64,000 bases of DNA from Phaeodactylum tricornutum CCAP 1055/1 (GCF_000150955.2 NC_011676.1:454419-518418); one strand, 5' to 3'; counted from the stretch's first letter, positions 30,212 to 40,653 are shown. Made by a program: numbers and translations. The notes: generated from the letters alone by a model not told the origin.

Positions 30212-31129
30212 ATGGCTGAGCACGTACAAGACGACGTCATCGGAGCCTCAATGGACGAAGAGGTGGACCTGAGAGCGTCTGTCCAGTATGCCGTCCTGAA
30301 GATTTGTCAGGAGGAAGACGCCGGTAGTGACAGCTACACCACGCCCCGGGCGGTTGCCGCCTTGGCCGAGTTGACCTATCTGTACGCGACACAAAGTTTG
30401 GGGCCCGATCTAGACGCATTTTCTTCCCACGCCGGCCGCCGGACCATCAATGAATCGGACGTGAAGCTGGTGATTCGCAAACATCCAGAACACCTTGCCA
30501 AATTGGAGGCGTATTGCGCCGAGCAAGCGGTGGCGGCCGCTGCCGCTGTGGACGATAACAATAAGATTCGCAAAAAGAAAGTTCCCACTGTCAATCTACA
30601 GTCACGGAAGCGTTTGCAAGGTCAGAATGTGGACGATCAAGTGAACCATAATGAGGATTCGTCGGAAGACGAAGACTTGGTACAATTGGACAGTGCCATG
30701 GAAGCCGCTAACCGACGTGTGGCCAAGTCAGCAGCAACCTCCTACACTGCAGAAAAGCTAATGGGTAACTCGGACGACGAAGATGTTACATTGAAGCCCC
30801 CCGGGTCTTCGCGGAAAGCCCTTGGCAAAAGTCGTCCCGCTTGGTACGAAAGTAGCAGCGATGACGAGGAGCTAGCTTTGGCTGGGAAGGAAAAGAAGAA
30901 GTCCAAGCCAAAAGCGTCGCCTTGTGCGTCCCGGTTTCGTTTGCCTTCATCATCGACGCCGCGCAAAGCAGACAAGGACTTGCAAGATGACAGTGACAGT
31001 GATACCGAAATGATGGGCGATGCCCCAACTCGATCAAGACACACCAAGCCTGTATCCCGCGTCGATGAGATCATGACGAATCTTTCCGACGATTCACTGG
31101 ACGACACCAAGGAGAATTGTTTGAGATGA
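30212..31129 (+). CDS. CENPS: CENP-S/MHF1 histone-fold protein with a long acidic tail
   Basis: 305 residues. Residues about 10-100 form a histone fold matching CENP-S: LRASVQYAVLKICQ, TPRAVAALAELTYLYA, LGPDLDAFSSHAGRRTINESDVKLVIRKHPE. The human protein reads AAISELTF, KDLEMFARHAKRTTINTEDVKLL at the same places (from memory). CENP-S pairs with CENP-X in the kinetochore CCAN and in the FANCM-MHF DNA repair complex. The remaining 200 residues are disordered, Ser/Asp/Glu-rich, with KKKV and KEKKKSKPK nuclear-type basic clusters, so the protein is about twice the usual length. TAF9-type histone folds were considered but fit less well. Confidence 0.82.
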   Translation: MAEHVQDDVIGASMDEEVDLRASVQYAVLKICQEEDAGSDSYTTPRAVAALAELTYLYATQSLGPDLDAFSSHAGRRTINESDVKLVIRKHPEHLAKLEAYCAEQAVAAAAAVDDNNKIRKKKVPTVNLQSRKRLQGQNVDDQVNHNEDSSEDEDLVQLDSAMEAANRRVAKSAATSYTAEKLMGNSDDEDVTLKPPGSSRKALGKSRPAWYESSSDDEELALAGKEKKKSKPKASPCASRFRLPSSSTPRKADKDLQDDSDSDTEMMGDAPTRSRHTKPVSRVDEIMTNLSDDSLDDTKENCLR

Positions 31130-31378
31130 CAGTAAAGCAACAGTAAATAGCAAAATCACGGTGTGAAGGAAGTTGAGGCCACATCTCTAGGGGCGGGGCG
31201 ACGAGGGGTACAACCAAACGATTCCTTTGTTTGGTATTGTCGATGGCCATAAACGTAAACCAAACGTGTCTAGAAAGTCACAACCAATAATATGCTTAGC
31301 GTGTACTTTAGCGATCGGCTCTATACCCATGCATCGTACACGGTGTTTCTCAAACCGGCCGGCCCAGAAAGTGCCATT

Positions 31379-32231
31379 TTACTTGGTTCCAATCAGCGAC
31401 AGGAACATGTTGAAGGCAACCTGGACGGCGTTAATAAAGACGAGACGGTGCTTGCTGGAGATGAACTTGAAATTGACGGCGTGCACAATGGGCCAGACCT
31501 TCCAGGATCCCTGGCAGGCGGACAACAGATCATTCTTGATCTTGTTGCCAATGGTGTTGAAGGAGTCGCCGTTGCAGAGGCCCAGGTAGGTGAAGAATAC
31601 CGTCATGAAGATGGGGCACCACAAGATCTGATCAATGCCAACCTTGAGGGCCACGTCTTGAGCGCGGGTTCCCTTGATCTTGCCGTCGAGCCAGTTGTAG
31701 AAGTAGTGTCCCGAGGGTCCGTGGTAGATGAAACCAAAGACCGAAAGAGTCACGAAGCGCTTCCAATCGAAGGGTCCGCCCGAAATGAAGATCTACGCAT
31801 CGTGCGACGATACAGAATGGAACCAAGCAAAGGTGGGTGAGAAAAGAACGGACCGATGCACGTTGTCGTCGTTGTGTGGACGGGACCGTACGAAACGAGA
31901 GCTTTCCGGTGAATTGATCCATTGATTGAGCCCTGGAATCGAAACGTACCTGAGCCAGAACATCCCCGAGCCCCCATCCCACGAGCGAAGTCATGGCCTT
32001 GGTAAAGAGCGGTTTGCTATCCAGCGCATCATTGTAGGCGGCCCAACCCGGAACGGCACCTCCTCGGACGACGGTAGGGTCCCGGAAGAGCGGAGAGGAC
32101 ACGGAGGAATCTTTGCGGAAGGCTCCGGTTGGTTGGGTGACCTTGGGTACCTTGGCCACCGACGGGTCGACGCCAAAGGCGGACACCGCAAGGAAAGAAG
32201 AGGCAATCAAGACGAGGGACGTTAACTTCAT
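31379..32231 (-). CDS. Mpv17/PMP22 family membrane protein, plastid-type presequence
   Basis: Two exons: 31950-32231 and 31379-31792, with a 157-bp phase-0 intron (31793-31949, GTACGT...CGTAG). The protein has about 231 residues. It begins MKLTSLVLIASSFLAVSAFGVD, a signal peptide with the Phe-containing cleavage motif of diatom plastid proteins. The Mpv17/PMP22 domain follows: LFTKAMTSLVGWGLGDVLAQ, then DWKRFVTLSVFGFIYHGPSGHYFYNWLD, and near the end WKVWPIVHAVNFKFISSKHRLVFINAVQVAFN, which is the family signature. Family members sit in inner mitochondrial, peroxisomal or plastid membranes and may form channels. Function here is unknown; the plastid location is inferred. Confidence 0.9.
31793..31949 (-). 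other. Intron in the Mpv17/PMP22-type gene
   Basis: Donor GTACGT directly after GCTCAG (AQ) and acceptor CGTAG before ATCTTCATTTCG (IFIS). Splicing restores the family pattern GDVLAQ...DWKRF. Confidence 0.8.
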
Positions 32232-33224
32232 GATATCAATCGAGACGGATCGGAAAAGGTACGGCTAAAGGGGGACACAACGACAAATTTCTCTCGGTAG
32301 GCAAACTGTGCAAAATCCCAAACGGAGTACGGTTCGAACTCGGTTTTGAAATACCGGAACGTCCCTCTAGCTAGCTAGCTAGCTTGCCAGTACAAGAATC
32401 CATAGTCGGTTCCACCCAGACACTCCTACTGCTAACCGTAAGCGGAAGCACTGCCGCGCCTTGACACCGGGCGTGTCTGACACTCTCGGTACCCAGCTGG
32501 CGCGGACTTCGCGTACGGGTCCTACGGGACGGTACCTGCGTACGTCTCGCCGACACTCAAGATACACCTCAACAATTGACTCCTTCGAATCGAATATTCC
32601 AAGGGCTCTAGTAGGATTTATGTCAACGAGTACGCCGGTCGCTCCTTTCCCGCCGCGCAACGGACTGTGGTCGAACTTCGAAGAGGAACCGAGAAAGACT
32701 TCGGAAAATGGAAGTATGGACAGACAAAACGAGAGTGCGAACTTCCGTCGAAGCCGACCTCTCAGAGCAGAAACCGCTCGGGGAGTTTGGGATCGTGTCA
32801 TTTTCTACTTTACAATTAACTGTGAGACTCGCTCACGGGAAACCGTGTGTATACATTCCCACGGAACAGTGTCCCATCGGACGTGTGTTCAATTGCCGTC
32901 CAACATACACATAGTTATACCGCAGAAACGGAAGGATATTTCTGGTGACAGTGAACTCAAGTTCCTACTCTCGAATTTAGAAGCAGCTGGTGGCCACATC
33001 ACACTAACTCACCGGTTACATCAACCTTTCTATACCTCCATTGCCTTCCATTATCTAGTTGCAGATAGATAAAACCAAGTGTTCTGTGACGCACCAACAA
33101 ACTCAAAAGACTGTGCAAGCAATAGTATACTTTTGCTTTTTGCAACCCAAAGCTACCCTCACCGACAAGCAAGGAAACAAAAAAAAGAAAGCGATACTTG
33201 CCGTGTCGCGCACATTTCCCAAAC
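32232..33224. promoter_or_regulatory. Divergent promoter region with a CTAG repeat
   Basis: Nearly 1 kb between the Mpv17-type gene and the RING gene. It holds a (CTAG)n tract (32367-32384). A plus-strand ORF of about 200 codons (32461-33072) has no recognisable content and is probably spurious. Confidence 0.4.
32367..32384. repeat. CTAG tetranucleotide repeat, 4.5 copies
   Basis: CTAGCTAGCTAGCTAGCT read directly; self-complementary, so it could form a small hairpin. Confidence 0.9.
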
Positions 33225-34542
33225 ATGACCACACTCACCGTAACCGTATCGCCGGTGTCGTCATCATCAGCAGCAGCCTTGCTCGAGCCAACACAACCCG
33301 ATCGCAGTGTGGTGGAACTGGCGAGTATTGTTTTTCGTCGCCTCCAACAACGGAACAACGATGCGGATGAAGCAACCGTGGAACGCGGTCGAACCGTCCT
33401 CACCGTCCTGTACCTCATTGTGTTGGGACTGTGCTGTATTACACCAGTAATTTACTACTGTCGCATCTATTGGGAAGAACGACAGAATGTGCATTTACGG
33501 GAGGCGTCGCGCCGCATACTCTCGGCGCATACGCAAGCCCAGCGGGACGAAACCCGTGCGGCACGACGCAAGTTACTAGATGAACGCCGTGCACGGATAC
33601 TGCACCTCTTGAGCCCCGTCCGGATGGTACGTACACAATCTTGCAATGTTGCTCTCGAGCTAGCTAGCTAGCTAGCTAGTGGCTGGTACATTCAGCGACA
33701 CTCATGCACGGTTGTTCGCTCTGAACTTGAACTTTTGGTTGTAGGTTTTGAGAGATGAGCACTTTCCGCACTTACAGGACAAGAATTTCAGTGAAACCCA
33801 TAGCCGTAACGGTGAGACCGCAGCCATTACGACAAACGAAGGTGACGAGGCGGACGCTGCTGTTCTCCCGTCGGATGTGGAGATGGGAGGTGAGATGCGA
33901 CCACTGGAGGGTCACGAGTTGAGCACTCCCATCAATCAGCAGGACGAAGAAGCCCCCGCGCCGGCAACGATACCAGTAGTGATGCGGAGGGCTTCCAAGG
34001 AAGTCAGCAAATTTAACAGCGACAGTAGCGAGTTCATGTACGGAGAAGATTACGGGGAAGACGACGAATCGAGACTAGTGCGAATCCCCCAACCAGGTAT
34101 CTTTTGGAAAAATAAGTCTCCGCAGCCGAGTACCGAAAGTCGATTGGCTCCCGCACTCTGCACCATTTGTTTATCCTCTTATAAGGTTGGCGATGACATT
34201 GTTTGGTCTTCGAACGAAAGCTGTGAGCACGCATATCATGCGGTGTGTATGGAACGCTGGTTGCTGAAACAACGGGAAGGTCCTTTATGTCCGTGCTGTC
34301 GAAGAGATTTTATTGTGGATCCATACGATGTGGAGGAAGTGGATGGCGCGGATACTCCCAATGATCCAGAGAATCCCCACGCACCAAGGTCAGCAAGTCA
34401 GACTCTCTCGAACGGAGATGGCGAAGATGGTGGGAGTAACCAAGGAACCGATTCGGAAGGACAGCGCGGCCGACGACCTGGGCGGCGTCGGCCAAGATCA
34501 ATCTTGACTTGGAACTGGGACAATCAAGATGCTTGGTTGTAA
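33225..34542 (+). CDS. Membrane-anchored RING-H2 E3 ubiquitin ligase
   Basis: Two exons: 33225-33626 and 33745-34542, with a 118-bp phase-0 intron (GTACGT...TTGTAG). About 399 residues. Exon 1 encodes one membrane segment (TVLTVLYLIVLGLCCITPVIYYC) followed by an Arg/Glu-rich helix. Exon 2 encodes an acidic linker and a RING-H2 finger: CTICLSSYKVGDDIV, then C-x-H, H-x2-C (CEHAYHAVC) and CPCC. The C-terminus is disordered and ends in a basic patch (RGRRPGRRRPRS). Such proteins transfer ubiquitin at a membrane; substrate unknown. The Met at 33225 has an adjacent upstream alternative at 33198. The intron contains a CTAG tandem repeat. Confidence 0.87.
33658..33679. repeat. CTAG tetranucleotide repeat inside an intron
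   Basis: About 5.5 copies of TAGC in the intron of the RING-H2 gene, the same unit as the tract at 32367-32384. Confidence 0.9.
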
Positions 34543-35333
34543 AACCAAAAAGTCGAAAGCCTGGGGCGTCAGTCACCCGTGACATTGTAAGCGTGCTTGC
34601 ACCAATGCACTTTGGTATTGTTTCGTTTTCTATTTACACATACTGATAATCGAGGCAAACTGTACAACAAATAGCGATAGTCTCACGCCGAGTTTGTGCT
34701 TGCGTGGATAACTCTTCGTCTGGGACTAGGTTTCTTGACGGGCGTGAGCTCTTGCGATCATGATCGTTGAAAAAAACATTATTTGCTTTAGCTGAACTGA
34801 CTGTGACAGGAAACAGTTTTGCGAACGATCAAATTGCCAAAAAATACTATTCAATTGAATCGTACAGAGAGCATAGTAAAGCTCGTGTAAGTGTCAGGTA
34901 GTTTTTCACTCTTACTGTGTCACAGGTAGTAGTAACTTATGAAAGTAGCTAATGTAACCTCCGGGGTTTCACCACAATGATTTTGGGGCGCGTGCTCGTT
35001 CCGATTCCTACGTCAGCAAGCAGGATGAAGTATCCAATCCAAAGCCAGAAATGAAATTCGTGAAAACTTTCAATCGTAAAGGCGCGTGCCGAGAGTGTGT
35101 TCGCCTCCGAACGAGCCATCGCGACAAACGGCTTTTTGGGCGAACGGTATGCGGATGACCCAGTCGTTGCCGAGGATGATCACGCTCGGAACGAATCCGC
35201 ACGAGCCCACATTCAATGGAGAAACCGGAAAGAGTTTCGGCTCCTTTCGCCTGTGTTTTTGTTTTCCGGGCGTCTATATGGTAGTGTTGCTGTAACATTT
35301 GCTTGGCCCAAGAAGTCCTTTGAACGAATTGAT
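34543..35333. other. Intergenic and possible 5' region of the ferric reductase
   Basis: From 35053 on, the reductase frame stays open without an ATG until 35334, so an upstream exon is possible. An ATG at 35051 in another frame (MKFVKTFNRKGACRECV) is followed by a GTATGC donor-like site at 35148. No finished model was found. The rest shows nothing. Confidence 0.35.
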
Positions 35334-37796
35334 ATGAGGTTTTTGGCGCAGAGTACCACGTCGCTGTGCGTCCTCTGGCTTGGCGTCTACTTCCTGTGGG
35401 GCGGATCGCCGACTGGGAAGCAATGGTACACTTCTTTGGCCCAAAGCTTTTTTGAGGATTACAAGGGCGGTGTCGCTGTCTTGACTTTGATTCTTCCCGT
35501 TTTGTTGGCCGGTACCTCGTGTTCGTTGTTTTTAAAACAACAACCAGAATACGTGGACGCGGCGTCCAGAAGACAACCGAGACTGCGAACTGTTTTAGCA
35601 CTGTTCGCCCCGCCGCATCAACTTCCCGTTTGGATGCATCGATGGATGCATCGAGTGGGCACTGGAGACACGTGTTTCGATCAGTTGTCGTTTTATTTTA
35701 TCTTGTGGCCGGTTTTGATATTTTTACTGTGCAATATATACCGACACTTGTCCGACGATCTCGATCGCTACGACGCGATTATGGAAACCGCCAACGCCTT
35801 TGGGATTGCCGCACTCGCTTCCATGAGTGTTTTTCTCGTTCCGGTTTCGAGACATTCCGCAGTCCTGGCCTTGTGGGGGTGGAGTCCCGTACACGCCGTC
35901 CGACTGCACGTGTGGTCCGGACGTATCATTATGATTGCTAGTCTCGTACACGGTGCAATGCACGCGTACAACTGGTCCGTTATGAACCGGGAAGGCTTGT
36001 TTGCCTTGCTGATACCACCATCGGGGTGTTGGACGCTGAAGGAGACCGTGTTTGCACCGACGTGTCGGAATCCGGACACGGACTGTTCGTGTTATGATCA
36101 CTTTCGCAACTTGACGGGGGCGTTGGCGGGTACGGCGCTCGTCGTGATTGGCCTGACGAGCTGCAACTTCGTCCGACGCAAGTGCTACGCACTCTTTTTT
36201 CATGTGCATGTGATTGCTGGTCCACTCGTCTTGCTCATGACCATTTTGCACTGGAATCGATCCATATTGTACATGGGGGGTGGAGTTTTGTACTACATTG
36301 CCAGTTCGTTCCCCGTACTGGTAGAAACGTCATCATCATGCGCCAGCGGCCCGTCTAATGCGGAATCCAACAGCACAGCAATTCTGAAAGCTGAACGATT
36401 GGTCACGACCATTCCGGGAAGGTCTAGTCAGGAGTGTGTGAGTTTGACCGTGGCTGCCTCTAATTCTGCCGTTCAGCGCTTTCGGGCCGGACAGTACGTC
36501 AGATTGTCAGTTCCCAAAATTTCCTCCAAAGCCCACCCATTCTCCGTTAATTTGGTCCCGGGAGAGTCCAACCAACTACGTGTTATCTTTCGTGTCCGGG
36601 GGTATTTCACCTCCCAACTGAAAAACCACTTATTGCGGAATGGGACAAGCGACATGGCTTCGGAACAACCCCGTCTGCCACGGATCCGAATGGACGGCTT
36701 TCATGGATCTCCCAATCGGGTGGACCAAGTTCTCCAACACGATGTGGCTGTTTTGGTAGCTGGTGGAATCGGTATCACACCATATTTGTCCCTGCTCCAC
36801 AAGGTCCACTCAATTGCGATGATGAAACGCGATGGTATAATGCGCACCAGAAAGGTTGTTTTACACTGGATTTGCAGGGATCAGAGTTTAATCGAGTACA
36901 TCCAGCGCGAGTACTTTGATCCTTTGCTGGAGCATATTCCTGGTGACGGTAGTAATAGCGGCAATCGAGCGCACAAAGACTTTGTCATACAAATTGTCAT
37001 ACATCGGACCGCGACAATTGACAGTAGGCACCAGGGCTCCCGTCGGGCCGCATCCTATTCCGATTTAGAAAATCCGCAGGGGGACGATTTCCAGCAACCT
37101 GAAGAGGATGTCTCCAGCATCGCATCGCTGCGAAGGTTCGACGATACGATTGGTCTACCTTTCTCGCCATCCGCCTTTGCCGCAGGCTCTAAAAACACGT
37201 ACAGGGGCAACATGGTGCTCACCATGTCGTTCGTTACCATTGCTTGGACTGGGCTATTGATAGTCTGGTATCTATATTACAACGTTCAAGACGCTCACGA
37301 AATCTCGTCTCGACTCTGGAGTCCCATTATCCTTGTGGCCCTGGGATTGGCGGTCTCGGTTGCGGCCAATTGGCTCGTTCACAATGTGTGGCCTGACGAA
37401 GACTTGTCTGCACCCATGGAATGGTCGCCATTGGTTGAGGAAGATGATACGAGCGATACATTGGAGCTGCACGAAATGGTGACAGACAGTAATAAAGACG
37501 TCGTGTCTAGGTCAGAGATGGATCCGGACGGTGTTGTCCGGACTTCAACCTTGACGCCCAACACAGGGGATAGTCTTGTTACCATGGAATATCGAGATGG
37601 TCGTCCCACGGTGCATTCATTGATAAACGCAATTGAAGAAGCAAAACATCCGGCGCTATTCACCTGCGGACCAATTCTGTTGCAACAAGAAGTTCGTGCA
37701 ACAGCACAAGAGCGTTGTTGCATGCGCTTCCGGCGTTGTCTACAAGGACAAGAAAATTCGCACATTGCACTGTACGAAGAAGTCTTCGAAATTTAA
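35334..37796 (+). CDS. Ferric-chelate reductase / NOX-like transmembrane oxidoreductase
   Basis: 820 residues from the first ATG (MRFLAQSTTS). Several membrane segments form the ferric reductase core. Paired haem His are in LHVWSGRIIMIASLVHGAMH and FFHVHVIAGPLVLLMTILHW, two helices apart. The FAD domain follows (FRAGQYVRLSV, AHPFSVN), then the NADPH domain (VLVAGGIGITPYLSLL and, at the end, FTCGPILLQQEV with ALYEEVFEI). An unusual insertion in the NADPH domain carries two further membrane segments (MVLTMSFVTIAWTGLLIVW, PIILVALGLAVSVAANWLV). Enzymes of this type pass electrons from NADPH across a membrane to Fe(III) or O2. In a diatom it probably takes part in iron uptake; this is an inference. 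The true N-terminus may lie upstream. Confidence 0.9.
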   Translation: MRFLAQSTTSLCVLWLGVYFLWGGSPTGKQWYTSLAQSFFEDYKGGVAVLTLILPVLLAGTSCSLFLKQQPEYVDAASRRQPRLRTVLALFAPPHQLPVWMHRWMHRVGTGDTCFDQLSFYFILWPVLIFLLCNIYRHLSDDLDRYDAIMETANAFGIAALASMSVFLVPVSRHSAVLALWGWSPVHAVRLHVWSGRIIMIASLVHGAMHAYNWSVMNREGLFALLIPPSGCWTLKETVFAPTCRNPDTDCSCYDHFRNLTGALAGTALVVIGLTSCNFVRRKCYALFFHVHVIAGPLVLLMTILHWNRSILYMGGGVLYYIASSFPVLVETSSSCASGPSNAESNSTAILKAERLVTTIPGRSSQECVSLTVAASNSAVQRFRAGQYVRLSVPKISSKAHPFSVNLVPGESNQLRVIFRVRGYFTSQLKNHLLRNGTSDMASEQPRLPRIRMDGFHGSPNRVDQVLQHDVAVLVAGGIGITPYLSLLHKVHSIAMMKRDGIMRTRKVVLHWICRDQSLIEYIQREYFDPLLEHIPGDGSNSGNRAHKDFVIQIVIHRTATIDSRHQGSRRAASYSDLENPQGDDFQQPEEDVSSIASLRRFDDTIGLPFSPSAFAAGSKNTYRGNMVLTMSFVTIAWTGLLIVWYLYYNVQDAHEISSRLWSPIILVALGLAVSVAANWLVHNVWPDEDLSAPMEWSPLVEEDDTSDTLELHEMVTDSNKDVVSRSEMDPDGVVRTSTLTPNTGDSLVTMEYRDGRPTVHSLINAIEEAKHPALFTCGPILLQQEVRATAQERCCMRFRRCLQGQENSHIALYEEVFEI

Positions 37797-37918
37797 TTGA
37801 CAGAACCATAGAATACATTGTACAACTATACAAAAATACCCAAGTTTGTAACCACTTTTTGTTTCGGAAACGTTGGCAAAAGTGTACACAGCATCGCATC
37901 TATTGGTTGACCTCGTGT

Positions 37919-40012
37919 CTATTTGTTATTCTTGTTCCACGCTAGTTGCTGCTTTTTATGCTTGACCTGCTCCTTGGCCAGTTTCTTCATCATGGACTTG
38001 GTCAATTCCGTGCCGTCAACCTCGTGCGTCGGTACACCGGTTCCCGCATCGTACTTACTGTACTTGCCTCGGTACTCCTCGGCCTCCTTAAACAAATTCA
38101 ACGCATCAATTTGCATACGTATACCCTTGGCTTCCAGATCGTTCTTGGTCTGAGCCTTGCGCGCTGTGATCTTGTCTTCTTCCTCTTTGGTAAGCTTTTT
38201 CTTGAAGACTTCCTCCTTAAGAGTGACGGTGCGGTTGAATATCAAATGGCCCTCGTTGGTGGCGCCATTGTAGGTAGTTTCGTAGTCAACGACAAAGTAG
38301 CCGAGGCGTTCGAACTGCAACGAAACATTCGACTTCCACTTGTCAATGTCGTGGACGCACACAACGTCGCGAATGGAAGGATCGACAATTGCTTGTTGAT
38401 GGACAATTTCCGATTCCGTATTGACTTCATCTTCCCACAAATCCGAAGGTTCCGGGACGGTAAAGAGTTCGTTGTAGACACGGACTTCGCAGCGTATGCC
38501 GTCCGATGGGACCCAAGACAAGTATGTCTTGGGTTTCTCCCGATTTTCTGATTTGTCGAGACGGCCTTCCAATTGGACAACGTTTCCGTCTTTGTCTTGA
38601 ATGACTTTTTCGCAAACAAGATTGCCTCCGTAATACTTGAGACCAACGGCTTTGTTCGGCGCGAGCCCGTAATACTGCGGTGAATCTTCCAATCGGAAAT
38701 CTGCCGAATCCAGGTATATTGTAGGCGTCAATGTAACCGTGTGAAATCCGAGGCTCACATCGGTTGGACTGTTTTGCACTTCGAACGTCAGGGTTGCATC
38801 CTGGGCCGTTTCTGTACCGAAATTCGTCAAAACAACTTCAATGGGCTCCAACGCCGCCATGACTCGTCGTGATAAGTCAGAAAGATTAACACGAGCCGTT
38901 TGTTGCAGTTTGGTAATTTCTACCACGTTACTTGCTCGAGACGCGCCCACATCGGAGCAAAAGGAGTTGAGAATATGGGCCGTGTAGCCTCTACGTCGTA
39001 GACCAGATACAGTAGGCATTCGGGGGTCGTCCCAACCCCGAACCCAGCCCTTCTCGACTAGCTTAATGAGTCGACGCTTCGACAAAACGGTATACTGCAA
39101 GTTCAAACGGGACATTTCGTACACGTTCGGCCGGTATAGGTCGAGGGCCCACAGAATCCAAAAGTATGGTTCACGGCGAGTCTCGAACTCGAGTGTACAA
39201 ATACTGTAATCAATATGTTCCAAACTGTCGCAGGTGCCGTGTGTCCAATCGTAACTGGGGTAAATGCACCAACCAGAACCGGCGTGCGGGTGCGCAGTGT
39301 ACTTGATCCGGTAGGCGACTAAATCGTACATGTTCGGATTGGAGCTTTCGAGATCCATTTTCAACCGGAGTGTGTAGGAGCCTTCATTGAAGAATCCGAG
39401 TTTCATTTTTTCAAACAATTCTAAATTGCGATCCACAGAAGTGTTCCGATTGCGTCCAGGTAGAATGTCTTCACTTGGAATGGGACATTCCACGTCGGGG
39501 TCTTTGCCGGTATTCCGGGCGTTGGCTCGTTTCATAGCGAGTTCCCGTTGGATCTCCATTTCGGCCTTGGTCATGTCACACACGTACGCGAGTCCCTTTC
39601 GGATAAGAACAACGGCGTAGTCGTGCAGTTGCTGAAAGTTGTCCGAGCTGTACGTCGTTCGTTCCGGTGTCCATCCTAGCCAAGCCACATCTCGACGCAA
39701 ACTGTCAATGTACTCGGCGGATTCGGCTTCCGGGTTGGTATCGTCGTAGCGAAAAATCGTACGACGGTGTGCTTCCGGGACACCAAGCTTGTCGAACGCG
39801 AGACGAAAGTTCATGTTCATCGACTTGGCGTGTCCGATATGGAGGTAGCCGTTAGGCTCGGGCGGAAAACGAGTGCGAATAATGGAGCCGTTCACGGCCT
39901 TGTGGGAAGCCAAGAGTTCGGGCGAGTTGACGGCCCATTCCAACTCCCGCCCTTTCAGTGCCACGGTCGAGTACTCCGCATCCATCGTGCCGCTCGTTTC
40001 TCTATCGGACAT
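37919..40012 (-). CDS. QARS: Glutaminyl-tRNA synthetase
   Basis: About 697 residues from the Met at 40012 (MSDRETSGTMDAEY). Class I signatures of GlnRS: RFPPEPNGYLHIGHAKSM (the HIGH motif), FRYDDTNPEAE, WCIYPSYDWTHGTCDSLEHIDYSICTLEFE, and VLSKRRL (the KMSKS motif). The C-terminal anticodon-binding barrels follow. A Lys/Glu-rich tail ends the protein (EQVKHKKQQLAWNKNNK). It charges tRNA-Gln with glutamine in the cytosol. The N-terminal YqeY-like domain of some eukaryotic GlnRS is absent. The frame is open to a Met at 40243; the extra 77 residues are basic and could be a mitochondrial presequence from an alternative start, but this is unproven. Confidence 0.94.
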   Translation of the reverse strand: MSDRETSGTMDAEYSTVALKGRELEWAVNSPELLASHKAVNGSIIRTRFPPEPNGYLHIGHAKSMNMNFRLAFDKLGVPEAHRRTIFRYDDTNPEAESAEYIDSLRRDVAWLGWTPERTTYSSDNFQQLHDYAVVLIRKGLAYVCDMTKAEMEIQRELAMKRANARNTGKDPDVECPIPSEDILPGRNRNTSVDRNLELFEKMKLGFFNEGSYTLRLKMDLESSNPNMYDLVAYRIKYTAHPHAGSGWCIYPSYDWTHGTCDSLEHIDYSICTLEFETRREPYFWILWALDLYRPNVYEMSRLNLQYTVLSKRRLIKLVEKGWVRGWDDPRMPTVSGLRRRGYTAHILNSFCSDVGASRASNVVEITKLQQTARVNLSDLSRRVMAALEPIEVVLTNFGTETAQDATLTFEVQNSPTDVSLGFHTVTLTPTIYLDSADFRLEDSPQYYGLAPNKAVGLKYYGGNLVCEKVIQDKDGNVVQLEGRLDKSENREKPKTYLSWVPSDGIRCEVRVYNELFTVPEPSDLWEDEVNTESEIVHQQAIVDPSIRDVVCVHDIDKWKSNVSLQFERLGYFVVDYETTYNGATNEGHLIFNRTVTLKEEVFKKKLTKEEEDKITARKAQTKNDLEAKGIRMQIDALNLFKEAEEYRGKYSKYDAGTGVPTHEVDGTELTKSMMKKLAKEQVKHKKQQLAWNKNNK

Positions 40013-40653
40013 GACCTTATAGTATGGGAAAAGGAAGAGTGTATTCCAAAAACAGCGACGAGAGTTTTGTAAATCCTCAAACCAAGGTAGTGATGAAGAT
40101 TTGCGCGGAAGGAAGCGGAACAGCCTTCCAAAGATGAACATTTTCGTTTGCGGATGTGCCCACCTTTTGGCCATTTGATGGAAAAGGGAGATTCCGAATG
40201 CCAATGTACGGTCTGACTGACTGTGAAGTCGCGCGTGGCACAAGACTGGTTTGATGAAAAGACCTGAACGGCGACTATCCAGGGACAGACGAGCGGCGAC
40301 AGCTCACGTTAATTGTAGACGAAGCGCAAACCGTCCAAAAAAGCAAGGGCAAACCATCGAAGGTCGTCTTTACTCATGACTGTCCTTAATTCATGTTTTA
40401 TTTCTATTAGTATTAGACCAAGCAATCTACATTACAGTGGCAAAAAGCCAAGTATCGACTTCATAATCAGTTCCAGCGGTTACCGATATCTATTTTCTGG
40501 TCAAGAAAGGAACGGTCGTGATTTCTTGTGGTGATCGGTCTCGAGCCGCAGTTCGCCACTCTGCCCGGAACAGACCGGAGATTCTCCTTGGACTTACTTT
40601 TTTCACCGTAGAAGTAGACGGACTTTTGGCGCAAACAAAAAGTTGTACACAAG
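40013..40653. promoter_or_regulatory. Divergent promoter region, GlnRS / CDKA
   Basis: About 640 bp between divergent starts. No motif was recognised with confidence; the part next to GlnRS could instead be coding presequence. Confidence 0.4.

Noticed and set aside
30212-30520. TAF9-type histone fold as identity for the CENP-S gene
   Set aside because: The AVxAxAELT and RRTINESDVKL segments fit CENP-S better than TAF9.
31292-31840. 182-codon plus-strand ORF
   Set aside because: Runs antisense through exon 2 and intron of the Mpv17-type gene.
32331-32341. GGTTCGAACTC resembling a tRNA B box
   Set aside because: No A box or cloverleaf arms in the preceding 80 bases.
32461-33072. 203-codon plus-strand ORF
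   Set aside because: Lies in the divergent promoter region; no domain, no targeting signal, composition unlike neighbours.
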